Part shown: piece after piece, positions 1 through 7,254 of the stretch
How positions within the stretch are numbered: position 1 is the stretch's first letter
Layout of the letters: every line of letters starts with the position of its first letter
Notes under the pieces: generated by a model
Told to the model about the DNA's origin: nothing
Seen by the model: the letters and a program-made list of their open reading frames with translations, nothing else
Database searches by the model: none
Position numbers and translations under genes: made by a program
Source of the DNA: CAZHBA01 sp964530225
GTDB taxonomy: Bacteria; Pseudomonadota; Alphaproteobacteria; UBA6615
Assembly: GCA_964530225.1 (NCBI GenBank)
Contig: CAZHBA010000062.1
Coordinates: forward strand, 1-7,750
Reading direction: 5' to 3'
Length of the DNA: 7,750 bases

Positions 1-780
1 GCCGTAGCCGCCCATCTTCAGCAAAACCCCGGCCAGGATGACCGACCCCGCCGTCGGCGCTTCCACATGGGCGTCCGGTAGCCAGGTATGCATCGGCCAC
101 ATGGGCAGCTTCACCGCGAACGAGGCAAAGAAGGCCAGCCACAGCCAACGTTGCATTTCTATGGGGAACTGAACCGCCAGCAGCTTCGGTATGTCGGTAG
201 TGCTGGCTTCGAATTGCAGCGTCAGCAGTGCCACCAGCAAAAGCACCGAGCCGGCCAAGGTAAAGAGGAAGAACTTGAAGGCCGAATAGACGCGCCGGTC
301 GCCACCCCAGACCCCGATGATGATAAACATCGGGATCAGCACGCCCTCGAAGAAAATGTAGAACAGCACTAAATCGAGCGCCGAAAAGGTGCCGATCATC
401 ATGGTTTCGAGGATCAGGAAGGCGATCATGTATTCGCGCACCCGCGCCGTAATCGCTTTCCAAGAGGCTAGAATGCAGAGCGGTGTTAGTGCCGTCGACA
501 GCAGCACGAAGAACATCGATATGCCGTCAACTCCCAGATGATAGGAAATGTTAAACGCCGGGATCCATTCGTGCTTTTCGAGAAACTGAAAATCGGCGGT
601 CGAGTAATCGAAATTGATCCATAGAAAGAGGCTGACGATGAACGTCGCAATCGACGTCCATAAGGCGGCGTTGCGCGCGTTGCGGGCCACCGTTTCGTCG
701 TCGCCGCGCACAATCAGAATAAATAGCACCCCAACCAGCGGCAGGAAGGTCGTCAGGGACAGTACGGGAAAGGATTCCAT
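1..780 (-). CDS. nuoM: NADH-quinone oxidoreductase subunit M, 3'-truncated by window edge
   Basis: This is an antiporter-like, proton-pumping membrane subunit of complex I. The frame reads from ATG at 780-778 (starting MESFPVLSLTTFLPLVGVLF) without a stop for exactly 260 codons to the window edge. E. coli NuoM has about 509 residues, so roughly the N-terminal half is seen. Family signatures are clear: FFEGVLIPMFIIIGVWGG at about 144-160, with Glu145 matching the essential TM5 glutamate (E. coli Glu144); FAVKLPMWPMHTWLPDAHVE at 221-240, with Lys224 matching the TM7 pump lysine (E. coli Lys234); and Lys255 in GVLLKMGGYG, matching E. coli Lys265. Several hydrophobic membrane helices are evident. 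It begins 12 bp after the nuoL stop. The ribosome site is modest (AGG at 787-785, four bases from ATG). The remainder, and probably nuoN, should lie beyond position 1; that is inference from the usual gene order. Confidence 0.97.
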   Translation of the reverse strand, partial: MESFPVLSLTTFLPLVGVLFILIVRGDDETVARNARNAALWTSIATFIVSLFLWINFDYSTADFQFLEKHEWIPAFNISYHLGVDGISMFFVLLSTALTPLCILASWKAITARVREYMIAFLILETMMIGTFSALDLVLFYIFFEGVLIPMFIIIGVWGGDRRVYSAFKFFLFTLAGSVLLLVALLTLQFEASTTDIPKLLAVQFPIEMQRWLWLAFFASFAVKLPMWPMHTWLPDAHVEAPTAGSVILAGVLLKMGGYG

Positions 781-792
781 AGTGCCTGCGCC

Positions 793-2718
793 CTACAGGA
801 AGAAACCGAAGAGGAACCACGTTGCGAACATGACGATGCCGAGCAGCATCGCGAACGCGTAGTGATAGAGGTAGCCCGACTGCATGCGCCCAGCCCGCGC
901 AGCAATATCGCGCGCTGCCGCGGCGACGCCATCGGGGCCTACACCGTCGATCACGTTGCCGTCGCCTGACTTCCACAAGCCACGGCCCAGGTAGAAGGAC
1001 GGGCGTACGAATATCATGTCAAACAGCTCGTCGAAGTACCATTTGCGGAATACGAACTGATAGACTGGGCGAATTTTCGCGGCCAGTTGTCCGGGCAGTC
1101 CCGGCATCGCCATGTACATGACCCACGCGGCGACGATGCCGATGGCAGCCATACCCGTGGGCAGCCAAACCACCCATGCCGGTGAGTGATGTGCCTCTTC
1201 GATAACGTCGTTGAGCATCAGGATCGAGGTGCCCCAAAATTCCTCCATCTGGTCGCCGACGAAATAATCGAAAGCCAGCCAGCCTGAGAAAATAGCGCCC
1301 AGGGCCAGAACCAAGAGTGGGATAATCATAACCAGCGGCGATTCGTGTGCCTCGTCGAAGGTGTGCTCGTCAGCGCGGGTCTTGCCGTGAAAGGTCAGAA
1401 ACAATAATCGCCACGAATAAAAGGCGGTCATCAGAGCTGCGGCAATACCGAGCCAGAAGGCGTAGAGGCCCATGCCAGTATGGGCAGCGAAGGCAGATTC
1501 GAGAATAATATCCTTGGAGAAAAAGCCGGCGAATAGTGGTACTCCGGCGAGCGACAGGCTGCCTATCCACATCAGCACCGCCGTGACCCTCATCTTAGAA
1601 AACAGCCCTCCCATCTTACGCATGTCCTGCTCGTCATGCATGCCGTGAATAACGCTGCCCGAGCCCAGGAAAAGTAGGGCTTTGAAGAAAGCGTGGGTCA
1701 TGAGATGAAAAATGGCAACTGGGTACGCGCCGACGCCGGCAGCAAAAAACATGTAGCCCAGTTGCGAGCAGGTTGAATAGGCGATTACCCGCTTGATGTC
1801 CCACTGGGTCAAGCCGATGGTCGCGGCGAAGAACGCCGTCGACGCGCCGATGAATACGATCATAGTAAGCGCGATCGGCGCGAACTCAAACATCGGCGAC
1901 AAGCGCACCACCATGAACACACCCGCCGTCACCATGGTTGCGGCGTGGATCAGCGCGGATACCGGAGTCGGACCTTCCATCGCGTCGGGCAGCCAGGTGT
2001 GCAGGCCAATCTGTGCCGATTTGCCCATGGCACCAACGAACAGCAGCAAGCACAAGGTGGTGACAACATCAACGTTCATGCCGAGAAAGCCGAAGGTCTG
2101 CCCGGCAGTGCCAGGGGTAGCTGCGAACACGGTGTCGAAATCGAGCGAACCGAAGGCGAAGAACACGCCAAATATGCCTAAAGAAAAACCAAAATCGCCG
2201 ATTCGGTTGACGATGAAGGCTTTGATCGCCGCGGCGTTGGCGCTCGGACGCTCGAACCAGTAGCCAATCAGTAGATACGAGCACAGGCCGACACCCTCCC
2301 AGCCAAAGAACATCTGCACGAAGTTATCGGCGCTCACCAAGGCCAGCATGAAGAAGGTGAACAAGCTAAGATATGCCATAAAGCGCGGTATGTGTGGGTC
2401 GTGCGACATGTAGCCGATGGAATAGACATGGACCATTGCCGAAACGACGGTAACCACAAACACCATCACGGCGGTCAAGGTGTCGAAGCGCAACGCCCAG
2501 CTGATTTCCAGGGTGCCGACATCGATCCAGGTGAACAGGTGGATGGTCCGACTCTGCCCGTCGACGCCCACCATGTAGAGGATGACGCACGACAACGCCG
2601 CCGACGCCAGCATCGGCAATACGGTAACCCACTGGGCGAAGCGGTCACCCAGGCGGTTGCCGAAGAAACCGGCAGTGATGGCGCCGAGTAGTGGCATAAA
2701 AATAGTTGCCGTAAACAC
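793..2718 (-). CDS. nuoL: NADH-quinone oxidoreductase subunit L
   Basis: This is the distal antiporter-like proton-pumping subunit of complex I (mitochondrial ND5), an integral membrane protein of 641 residues. That is somewhat longer than E. coli NuoL (613) and normal for alphaproteobacteria. Proton-path residues are present: Glu141 in FGWEGVGLCSYLLIGYW (TM5), Asp175 in NRIGDFGF, Lys233 in GAMGKSAQIGLHTWLPDAME (TM7), Lys346 in THAFFKALLFLGSGS, and Lys402 in AGFFSKDIILE (TM12). The C-terminal part, with RKWYFDELFDMIF at about 558-570, fits the long lateral helix region that runs along NuoM and NuoN, followed by a last membrane helix ending at 641. The start is GTG (2718-2716). It is preferred because the following TATIFMPLLGAITAG aligns with the usual NuoL N-terminus and because AAGGGA lies upstream in the end of nuoK. 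The gap to nuoK is 7 bp. The stop is TAG at 795-793. Confidence 0.98.
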   Translation of the reverse strand: MFTATIFMPLLGAITAGFFGNRLGDRFAQWVTVLPMLASAALSCVILYMVGVDGQSRTIHLFTWIDVGTLEISWALRFDTLTAVMVFVVTVVSAMVHVYSIGYMSHDPHIPRFMAYLSLFTFFMLALVSADNFVQMFFGWEGVGLCSYLLIGYWFERPSANAAAIKAFIVNRIGDFGFSLGIFGVFFAFGSLDFDTVFAATPGTAGQTFGFLGMNVDVVTTLCLLLFVGAMGKSAQIGLHTWLPDAMEGPTPVSALIHAATMVTAGVFMVVRLSPMFEFAPIALTMIVFIGASTAFFAATIGLTQWDIKRVIAYSTCSQLGYMFFAAGVGAYPVAIFHLMTHAFFKALLFLGSGSVIHGMHDEQDMRKMGGLFSKMRVTAVLMWIGSLSLAGVPLFAGFFSKDIILESAFAAHTGMGLYAFWLGIAAALMTAFYSWRLLFLTFHGKTRADEHTFDEAHESPLVMIIPLLVLALGAIFSGWLAFDYFVGDQMEEFWGTSILMLNDVIEEAHHSPAWVVWLPTGMAAIGIVAAWVMYMAMPGLPGQLAAKIRPVYQFVFRKWYFDELFDMIFVRPSFYLGRGLWKSGDGNVIDGVGPDGVAAAARDIAARAGRMQSGYLYHYAFAMLLGIVMFATWFLFGFFL

Positions 2719-2725
2719 GTGTCCA

Positions 2726-3037
2726 CTATCCCTTCATCATGTTGACATCTTCGACGCCTATGGAGCCGCGGTTACGGAAATAAACGACAAGAATAGCCAA
2801 CCCGACGGCCGCTTCGGCGGCGGCGACGGTGAGCACGAACATCGCGAACACCTGGCCCACAAGATCGTTTAGATGAACCGAGAACGCCACCAGATTAATA
2901 TTGACGGCGAGCAGCATTAGTTCGATCGACATCAAAATGATGATGACGTTCTTGCGGTTTAAAAAGATGCCGAAGATGCCCAGCGTAAACAGGATCGCGG
3001 CGACGCTGAGATAATGGGTCAGACCGATTTCAAACAT
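2726..3037 (-). CDS. nuoK: NADH-quinone oxidoreductase subunit K
   Basis: This is a small membrane subunit of complex I (mitochondrial ND4L), 103 residues, about the normal length of 100-105. It has three hydrophobic segments, at about 9-26, 30-52 and 60-86. The two buried membrane glutamates needed for proton transfer are seen: Glu39 in LMSIELMLLAVN (E. coli Glu36) and Glu75 in AAAEAAVGLAILV (E. coli Glu72). The motif IFLNRKNVIIILMSIELMLL is strongly typical of the family. The ATG start overlaps the nuoJ stop by one base (TGATG), and a strong Shine-Dalgarno sequence sits inside the last nuoJ codons, so the two are translationally coupled. Its own last codons carry the ribosome site for nuoL. 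Confidence 0.98.
   Translation of the reverse strand: MFEIGLTHYLSVAAILFTLGIFGIFLNRKNVIIILMSIELMLLAVNINLVAFSVHLNDLVGQVFAMFVLTVAAAEAAVGLAILVVYFRNRGSIGVEDVNMMKG
2729..2734 (-). promoter_or_regulatory. Ribosome binding site of nuoL, inside nuoK
   Basis: AAGGGA on the minus strand forms the last two sense codons of nuoK (Lys-Gly) and lies ten bases before the nuoL GTG. The spacing is slightly long but usable. It helps decide in favour of the GTG start, since no in-frame ATG lies between the nuoK stop and that codon. Confidence 0.6.
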
Positions 3038-3651
3038 CAGATGCCGCTCCCCTTGGGTATGTCCTTAATTTCGATAACGTCCTCGACCGGCCGTGACACC
3101 TGCTCTGCGATGCGCTGGCGGCGAACTTCTGGGCGTCTGCGCAAAGTCAGCACAATGGCGCCGATCATGGCGATCAGCAGCACTAAGCCGGCGGTTTGGA
3201 ATAGATAGACATACTCGGTGTAGAGGAGCTGGCCCAAGGCGTGGGTGTTGGTTAGTTCGGACGGCGCCGCGCTGGGCGCAGCAATAATCTGCGCCGCCTC
3301 GGGATTTACGATCCAACTGCCGAAAATCAACACTAGCTCGGCGGCCAAGATGATGCCGACCAAAGCACCGATAGGCAGATATTGCAAAAAGCCCTCGCGC
3401 AGCTCGGCGAAGTTGATATCGAGCATCATGACCACGAACAGGAACAGCACCGCGACTGCCCCGACATAGACTACGACCAGGATCATGGCGAGGAATTCCG
3501 CGCCGAGAAGAACGAACAGGCCAGCGGAATTAAAGAAAGCGAGAATAAGGAACAGCACTGAGTGCACCGGGTTACGGGCCGAAATCACCATGACACCCGC
3601 CGCGATGGCGGTCAGTGCAAAGAGATAAAATGCGAGAGCCTGGATGATCAT
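3037..3651 (-). CDS. nuoJ: NADH-quinone oxidoreductase subunit J
   Basis: This is a membrane subunit of complex I (mitochondrial ND6), 204 residues, a normal bacterial length. Five hydrophobic segments are visible, at about 2-24, 30-50, 53-76, 92-114 and 148-170. The third carries the family hallmark EFLAMILVVVYVGAVAVLFL, whose YVGA (62-65) lies in the helix that forms a pi-bulge in known structures and takes part in coupling quinone reduction to proton movement. A loop of about 33 residues rich in Ala, Ser and Pro separates the fourth and fifth helices. The C-terminus (171-204) is charged and should be outside the membrane. The start is ATG, 18 bp after the nuoI stop; upstream there is only a weak ribosome site (TGGAA). 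The stop TGA shares one base with the nuoK start. Confidence 0.97.
   Translation of the reverse strand: MIIQALAFYLFALTAIAAGVMVISARNPVHSVLFLILAFFNSAGLFVLLGAEFLAMILVVVYVGAVAVLFLFVVMMLDINFAELREGFLQYLPIGALVGIILAAELVLIFGSWIVNPEAAQIIAAPSAAPSELTNTHALGQLLYTEYVYLFQTAGLVLLIAMIGAIVLTLRRRPEVRRQRIAEQVSRPVEDVIEIKDIPKGSGI
3047..3054 (-). promoter_or_regulatory. Ribosome binding site of nuoK, inside nuoJ
   Basis: AAGGGGAG on the minus strand is nine bases upstream of the nuoK ATG and encodes part of the last nuoJ codons (Lys-Gly-Ser). This is the strongest Shine-Dalgarno match in the window. It supports the TGATG stop-start arrangement at 3037. Confidence 0.8.
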
Positions 3652-3669
3652 TCGGTCGGTTCCAGCGCC

Positions 3670-4158
3670 TTAGCGATACGGCGCGTCGGCGGTCAATGCC
3701 ACCGCAACCTCAGCTTCCCAGCGGTCGCCGTTTTCGAGCAGCTTGTCCTTGTTGTACATGAGCTCCTCGCGGGTCTCGGTAGCAAATTCGAAGTTCGGCC
3801 CCTCGACTATGGCGTCGACCGGGCAAGCCTCCTGGCAGTAGCCGCAATAGATGCACTTGGTCATATCGATGTCGTAGCGCGTCGTGCGCCGGCTGCCGTC
3901 CTCGCGCGGTTCGGCCTCGATGGTGATGGCCTGGGCCGGGCAAATCGCTTCGCACAGCTTACAAGCGATACAGCGCTCTTCGCCGTTGGGATAGCGCCGC
4001 AGCACATGTTCGCCCCGGAACCGGGGGCTCAACGGGCCTTTTTCATAGGGATAGTTGAGGGTCACCTTACCCTTGAAAAAATAACGCAGGGTGAGCCACA
4101 TACCGCGGATGATTTCAATCAGCAGCAAACCACGCGCGGTGCGGTCGAGAAAGGCCAT
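3670..4158 (-). CDS. nuoI: NADH-quinone oxidoreductase subunit I (2x[4Fe-4S] ferredoxin-like)
   Basis: This peripheral-arm subunit (mitochondrial TYKY/NDUFS8) passes electrons through clusters N6a and N6b towards N2. From ATG at 4158-4156 it has 162 residues. Two ferredoxin-type motifs are intact: Cys63, 66, 69 and 73 in ERCIACKLCEAICPAQAITI, and Cys102, 105, 108 and 112 in KCIYCGYCQEACPVDAIVEG. In this fold each motif gives three ligands to one cluster and its fourth to the other. The N-terminal 30 residues (MAFLDRTARGLLLIEIIRGM and onwards) resemble the amphipathic helix that docks on NuoH. YPYEKGPLSPRFRGEH (36-51) is diagnostic for the family. A TTG two codons upstream (4164) is also possible and lies closer to GGGA at 4172-4169, but homologues usually begin MA-x-LDRTAR, which supports the ATG. 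The gap to nuoH is 16 bp. Confidence 0.97.
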   Translation of the reverse strand: MAFLDRTARGLLLIEIIRGMWLTLRYFFKGKVTLNYPYEKGPLSPRFRGEHVLRRYPNGEERCIACKLCEAICPAQAITIEAEPREDGSRRTTRYDIDMTKCIYCGYCQEACPVDAIVEGPNFEFATETREELMYNKDKLLENGDRWEAEVAVALTADAPYR

Positions 4159-4174
4159 GCTCAACTAATCCCAC

Positions 4175-5185
4175 TCATTTCGGGAACCAATCGAAGGCAA
4201 CGATGGCACCGGCGGTTACCACAACCCACAGCAGCGAAAACGGCAAGAACACCTTCCAGCCCAGTCGCATCAGTTGGTCGTAGCGGTAGCGTGGCAGGGT
4301 CGCCCGCACCCACAGGAAGACGAACAGCACAAACGATACTTTGAGGCAGAACCAGATAAAACTGGGTATCCACGTGAACGGCACGATATCGAAAGGAGCT
4401 AGCCAACCACCAAGGAACAGAATAACGGTCATTCCGCTCATCAAGATCATGTTGGCGTATTCGCCGAGGAAGAACAGCGCGAACGCCATCGCCGAATATT
4501 CGACGTTGTAGCCGGAGACCAGTTCCGCCTCGGCTTCCGGTAGATCGAACGGCGCCCGATTGGTCTCAGCCAGTCCGGAGATGAAGAAAATCACGAACAT
4601 CGGGAACAACGGAATGAAGAACCAGAGATCTTCCTGCGCGCGCACGATATCCGACAAATTAAGCGAACCGACGGCAAGTAGTACGGTGACGATGACAAAG
4701 CCGATGGAAACTTCGTAGGACACAATCTGCGCCGCCGAGCGCAGCGCGCCGAGAAACGGATACATGGAGTTCGACGCCCAACCGGCCATGATAATGCCGT
4801 AGACGCCCAGTGAGCTGATGGCAAAGAGATAAAGAATGCCGACATTGATATCCGACAGCACCCAGCCGTCGGCGACCGGGATCACCGCCCACCCCACCAA
4901 ACCCAGGGTAAAGGTCAACATTGGCGCCAATAGGAAGACTACCCGGTTCGATCCGGTGGGAATAATGGCCTCCTTGGCCATAAGCTTGAGGCCGTCGGCG
5001 AACGGCTGCAGCAGACCAAACGGACCGACCACGTTGGGTCCCATACGTAGCTGCATGAAACCAATGACCTTGCGCTCTGCGTAGGTCAGGTAAGCCACCG
5101 CGACTAACAGCGGCACGACGATGAGCAGGATCTTGATGATGATCCATAGCGTCGGCCAGATGTAACCGGACCAGAACTCAACCAT
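4175..5185 (-). CDS. nuoH: NADH-quinone oxidoreductase subunit H
   Basis: This membrane subunit (mitochondrial ND1) anchors the peripheral arm and forms much of the ubiquinone-binding chamber. It is predicted at 336 residues from ATG 5185-5183 and has about eight hydrophobic helices. Family motifs are AERKVIGFMQLRMGPNVVGP (36-55), followed by FGLLQPFADGLKLMAKE; DINVGILYLFAISSLGVYGI (112-131); the helix with SYEVSIGFV (156-164); and the acidic loop ETNRAPFDLPEAEAELVSGY (207-226), which faces the quinone cavity and carries several conserved carboxylates. The open frame extends upstream to a TTG at 5215 and an ATG at 5206. I chose 5185 because alphaproteobacterial NuoH proteins usually start MAEFW-like and this one reads MVEFWSGYIWP; the choice gives an 8-base overlap with nuoG (ATGGTTGA). 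No convincing Shine-Dalgarno precedes any of the three, which fits translation coupled to nuoG. Confidence 0.96.
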   Translation of the reverse strand: MVEFWSGYIWPTLWIIIKILLIVVPLLVAVAYLTYAERKVIGFMQLRMGPNVVGPFGLLQPFADGLKLMAKEAIIPTGSNRVVFLLAPMLTFTLGLVGWAVIPVADGWVLSDINVGILYLFAISSLGVYGIIMAGWASNSMYPFLGALRSAAQIVSYEVSIGFVIVTVLLAVGSLNLSDIVRAQEDLWFFIPLFPMFVIFFISGLAETNRAPFDLPEAEAELVSGYNVEYSAMAFALFFLGEYANMILMSGMTVILFLGGWLAPFDIVPFTWIPSFIWFCLKVSFVLFVFLWVRATLPRYRYDQLMRLGWKVFLPFSLLWVVVTAGAIVAFDWFPK

Positions 5186-7241
5186 CGGTACCAGTGCTTT
5201 CACCATCGTCGACAAATTCGCGGCTACATGCGGCCATGGTTTTTGACGCCCGGCTGATTGGACAAGTCATGTAGTAATTTGCAACCGGGCTCGCCAGCGG
5301 CTCGCTAGACATCGTGCCAGGTTCCCCGAACGCTTCCCATGAAGCCGGTAAAACTTCGCCGATATGGTCGAATAGCGGATTGGCCTCTACCAGCCGCTCG
5401 CGTACGTCGCCCAGGGTAGTAAAGCTCAGACCGCCACCAACAACATCGGACAAGGCGCGGATAATTGTCCAATCCTCACGAGCTTCACCTGGGGGCTGTG
5501 TTGCCTGACGTGCTAACTGTACCCTGCCCTCGGTGTTCACATAAGTGCCATTCTTCTCGGTATAGGCAGCGCCCGGTAAGATCACATCGGCGCGGTGCGC
5601 GCCGGCATCGCCGTGATGACCCTGGTAAATGAAGAAGGCGCTACCCAGCCGTTCGGTGTCAATTTCGTCGGCGGCCAACAGATAGACCACGTCGATATCG
5701 CCACCGCTCGCGCCGTCAAGAATACCATCGGTGTCGCGGCCGCTTGTGCCAGGCGTAAAGCCCAGGTCGAGGCCGCCGACCCGCGAAGCCGCGGTGTGCA
5801 ATACGTTGAAGCCGTTCCAGCCGTCGCCCACCAGAACGCAATCGTCAGCGATCTTACGGGCAGTGGCCAGTATCGCTGCACCGTCGGACCGCGCCAGGGC
5901 ACCCATGCCAACGATAATCGCGCCCCGCTCAGCGTTTCTCAGCACCTCGGCAAAGGCGTTGCTGCCATCTGCAACGGCGGCCAGTGTGTCGGGTCCAGCG
6001 CCGAGATAATCGACAGGATAGGTAAGATCAGCACCGGGGCCGATCGACGCAGCGCGTAAACCGTTTTGCAGCCAGGCCTTGCGCAACCGCGTATTGACCA
6101 GCGGCGCTTCCCAGCGAAGGTTGGTGCCGACCAACAGCACCGCATCGGCGGTTTCCAGCCCGACGATGGTCGAATTCAATAGGTAGCCAGCGCGTGAGCG
6201 GGTTGGCAGTTTCGCGCCGTCCTGACGGCAGTCGATGTTGGCCGAGCCCAGGCCGCTCATCAGGTCTTTCAGAGCAATCATGGCTTCAGCATCGCATTGA
6301 TCGCCGGCGATGGCGGCAACGCGCTCACCCTTGGTCGCCTTGATTTGCACAGCGATAGCCGCAAACGCCTCGTCCCAACTAGCCTCACGCAGCTTGCCGT
6401 CGATACGAATATAGGGCCGGTCAAGTCGCTGCCGAGCCAAGCCGTCAACCGCGTAACGAGCCTTATCGGCGATCCACTCCTCGTTGACATCCTCGTTAAG
6501 GCGCGGCAGAACGCGCAGCACTTCGGTTTGGCGGGAATCGATGCGAATGGCGCTACCGAGCGCGTCCATCACGTCGACGGATTCGGTTTTAGTCAGCTCC
6601 CACGGACGCGAGACGAAGGCATAGGGCTTCGAGGTCAGCGCACCGACCGGGCATAGGTCGATGACATTGGCGCTGAGTTCGGAATCGAGCGACTTTTCCA
6701 GGTAGGTGGTGATCTCAGCATGTTCGCCGCGACCAAGCAGACCCAATTCGGGTACACCGGCAATCTCGGTGGCAAAGCGCACGCAACGGGTGCAGTGGAT
6801 GCAGCGAGTCATGTTCGTTTTGACCACAGGCCCCATATTCTTGTCTTTGACCGCCCGCTTAGTCTCGCCGAAGCGTGAGTGGTCCTCGCCATAGGCCATC
6901 GCCTGGTCCTGCAAATCGCACTCGCCGCCCTGATCGCAGACCGGGCAATCGAGGGGATGGTTGATAAGCAGGAACTCCATCACGCTATGGCGCGCTTTGC
7001 GCACTATTTCGGAATCGGTTTTGATCTCCATGCCCTCGCCGACCGGCAAGGCGCACGAGGCTGCCGGCTTGGGCGGGCCAGGCGAGACCTCGACCAGGCA
7101 CATGCGGCAGTTGCCAGCGATCGACAGTCGCTCGTGGTAACAGAACCGGGGTATTTCCTTGCCGGCCAATTCACAGGCCTGGAGCACGGTAAACCCAGCG
7201 GGGACTTCGATTTCGGTGCCGTCGACCGTTAACTTTGGCAT
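5178..7241 (-). CDS. nuoG: NADH-quinone oxidoreductase subunit G (mitochondrial-type, no N7 site)
   Basis: This is the largest peripheral-arm subunit (mitochondrial 75 kDa, NDUFS1), which carries electrons from NuoF towards NuoI. It has 687 residues against about 900 in E. coli. The N-terminal 2Fe-2S ferredoxin domain binds N1b through Cys34, Cys45, Cys48 and Cys63. Next comes the N5 site with its unusual histidine ligand: His95, Cys99, Cys102 and Cys108 in NHPLDCPVCDQGGECDLQD. The N4 site is Cys147, Cys150 and Cys153 in TRCIHCTRC plus Cys197 in DLCPVGAL. No further cysteine set follows for cluster N7, as is usual in alphaproteobacteria and mitochondria. From about residue 215 the protein is a molybdopterin-oxidoreductase-like domain, which binds no cofactor in this family. 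The ATG start is 13 bp after the nuoF stop and has a good ribosome site. The last 16 or so residues after the helix ISRASKTMAAC look variable, and the end overlaps nuoH by 8 bases. Confidence 0.98.
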   Translation of the reverse strand: MPKLTVDGTEIEVPAGFTVLQACELAGKEIPRFCYHERLSIAGNCRMCLVEVSPGPPKPAASCALPVGEGMEIKTDSEIVRKARHSVMEFLLINHPLDCPVCDQGGECDLQDQAMAYGEDHSRFGETKRAVKDKNMGPVVKTNMTRCIHCTRCVRFATEIAGVPELGLLGRGEHAEITTYLEKSLDSELSANVIDLCPVGALTSKPYAFVSRPWELTKTESVDVMDALGSAIRIDSRQTEVLRVLPRLNEDVNEEWIADKARYAVDGLARQRLDRPYIRIDGKLREASWDEAFAAIAVQIKATKGERVAAIAGDQCDAEAMIALKDLMSGLGSANIDCRQDGAKLPTRSRAGYLLNSTIVGLETADAVLLVGTNLRWEAPLVNTRLRKAWLQNGLRAASIGPGADLTYPVDYLGAGPDTLAAVADGSNAFAEVLRNAERGAIIVGMGALARSDGAAILATARKIADDCVLVGDGWNGFNVLHTAASRVGGLDLGFTPGTSGRDTDGILDGASGGDIDVVYLLAADEIDTERLGSAFFIYQGHHGDAGAHRADVILPGAAYTEKNGTYVNTEGRVQLARQATQPPGEAREDWTIIRALSDVVGGGLSFTTLGDVRERLVEANPLFDHIGEVLPASWEAFGEPGTMSSEPLASPVANYYMTCPISRASKTMAACSREFVDDGESTGTDG

Positions 7242-7245
7242 GACG

Positions 7246-7251
7246 CTCCCT
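7246..7251 (-). promoter_or_regulatory. Ribosome binding site of nuoG
   Basis: AGGGAG on the minus strand lies four bases upstream of the nuoG ATG, within the 13-bp nuoF-nuoG gap. It matches the anti-Shine-Dalgarno complement well and supports the start at 7241. Confidence 0.75.
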
Positions 7252-7254
7252 GCC

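Noticed and set aside
551..976. A 141-codon minus-strand open frame spanning the nuoL-nuoM junction.
   Set aside because: It is out of frame with both nuoL and nuoM, which are clearly real. Its Arg-rich product has no family motif.
1793..2263. A 156-codon plus-strand open frame inside nuoL.
   Set aside because: It is antisense to the conserved proton-path region of nuoL. Its product is low in complexity (rich in Ala, Lys, Pro, Thr), as expected for a shadow frame.
3562..4344. A 260-codon plus-strand open frame antisense to nuoJ, nuoI and nuoH.
   Set aside because: It lies fully opposite three well-conserved complex I genes, shows no recognisable domain, and arises from GC-biased codon use on the opposite strand.
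5595..6059. A 154-codon plus-strand open frame opposite nuoG.
   Set aside because: It is the mirror of the nuoG C-terminal domain coding sequence, with no ribosome site or domain to support it.
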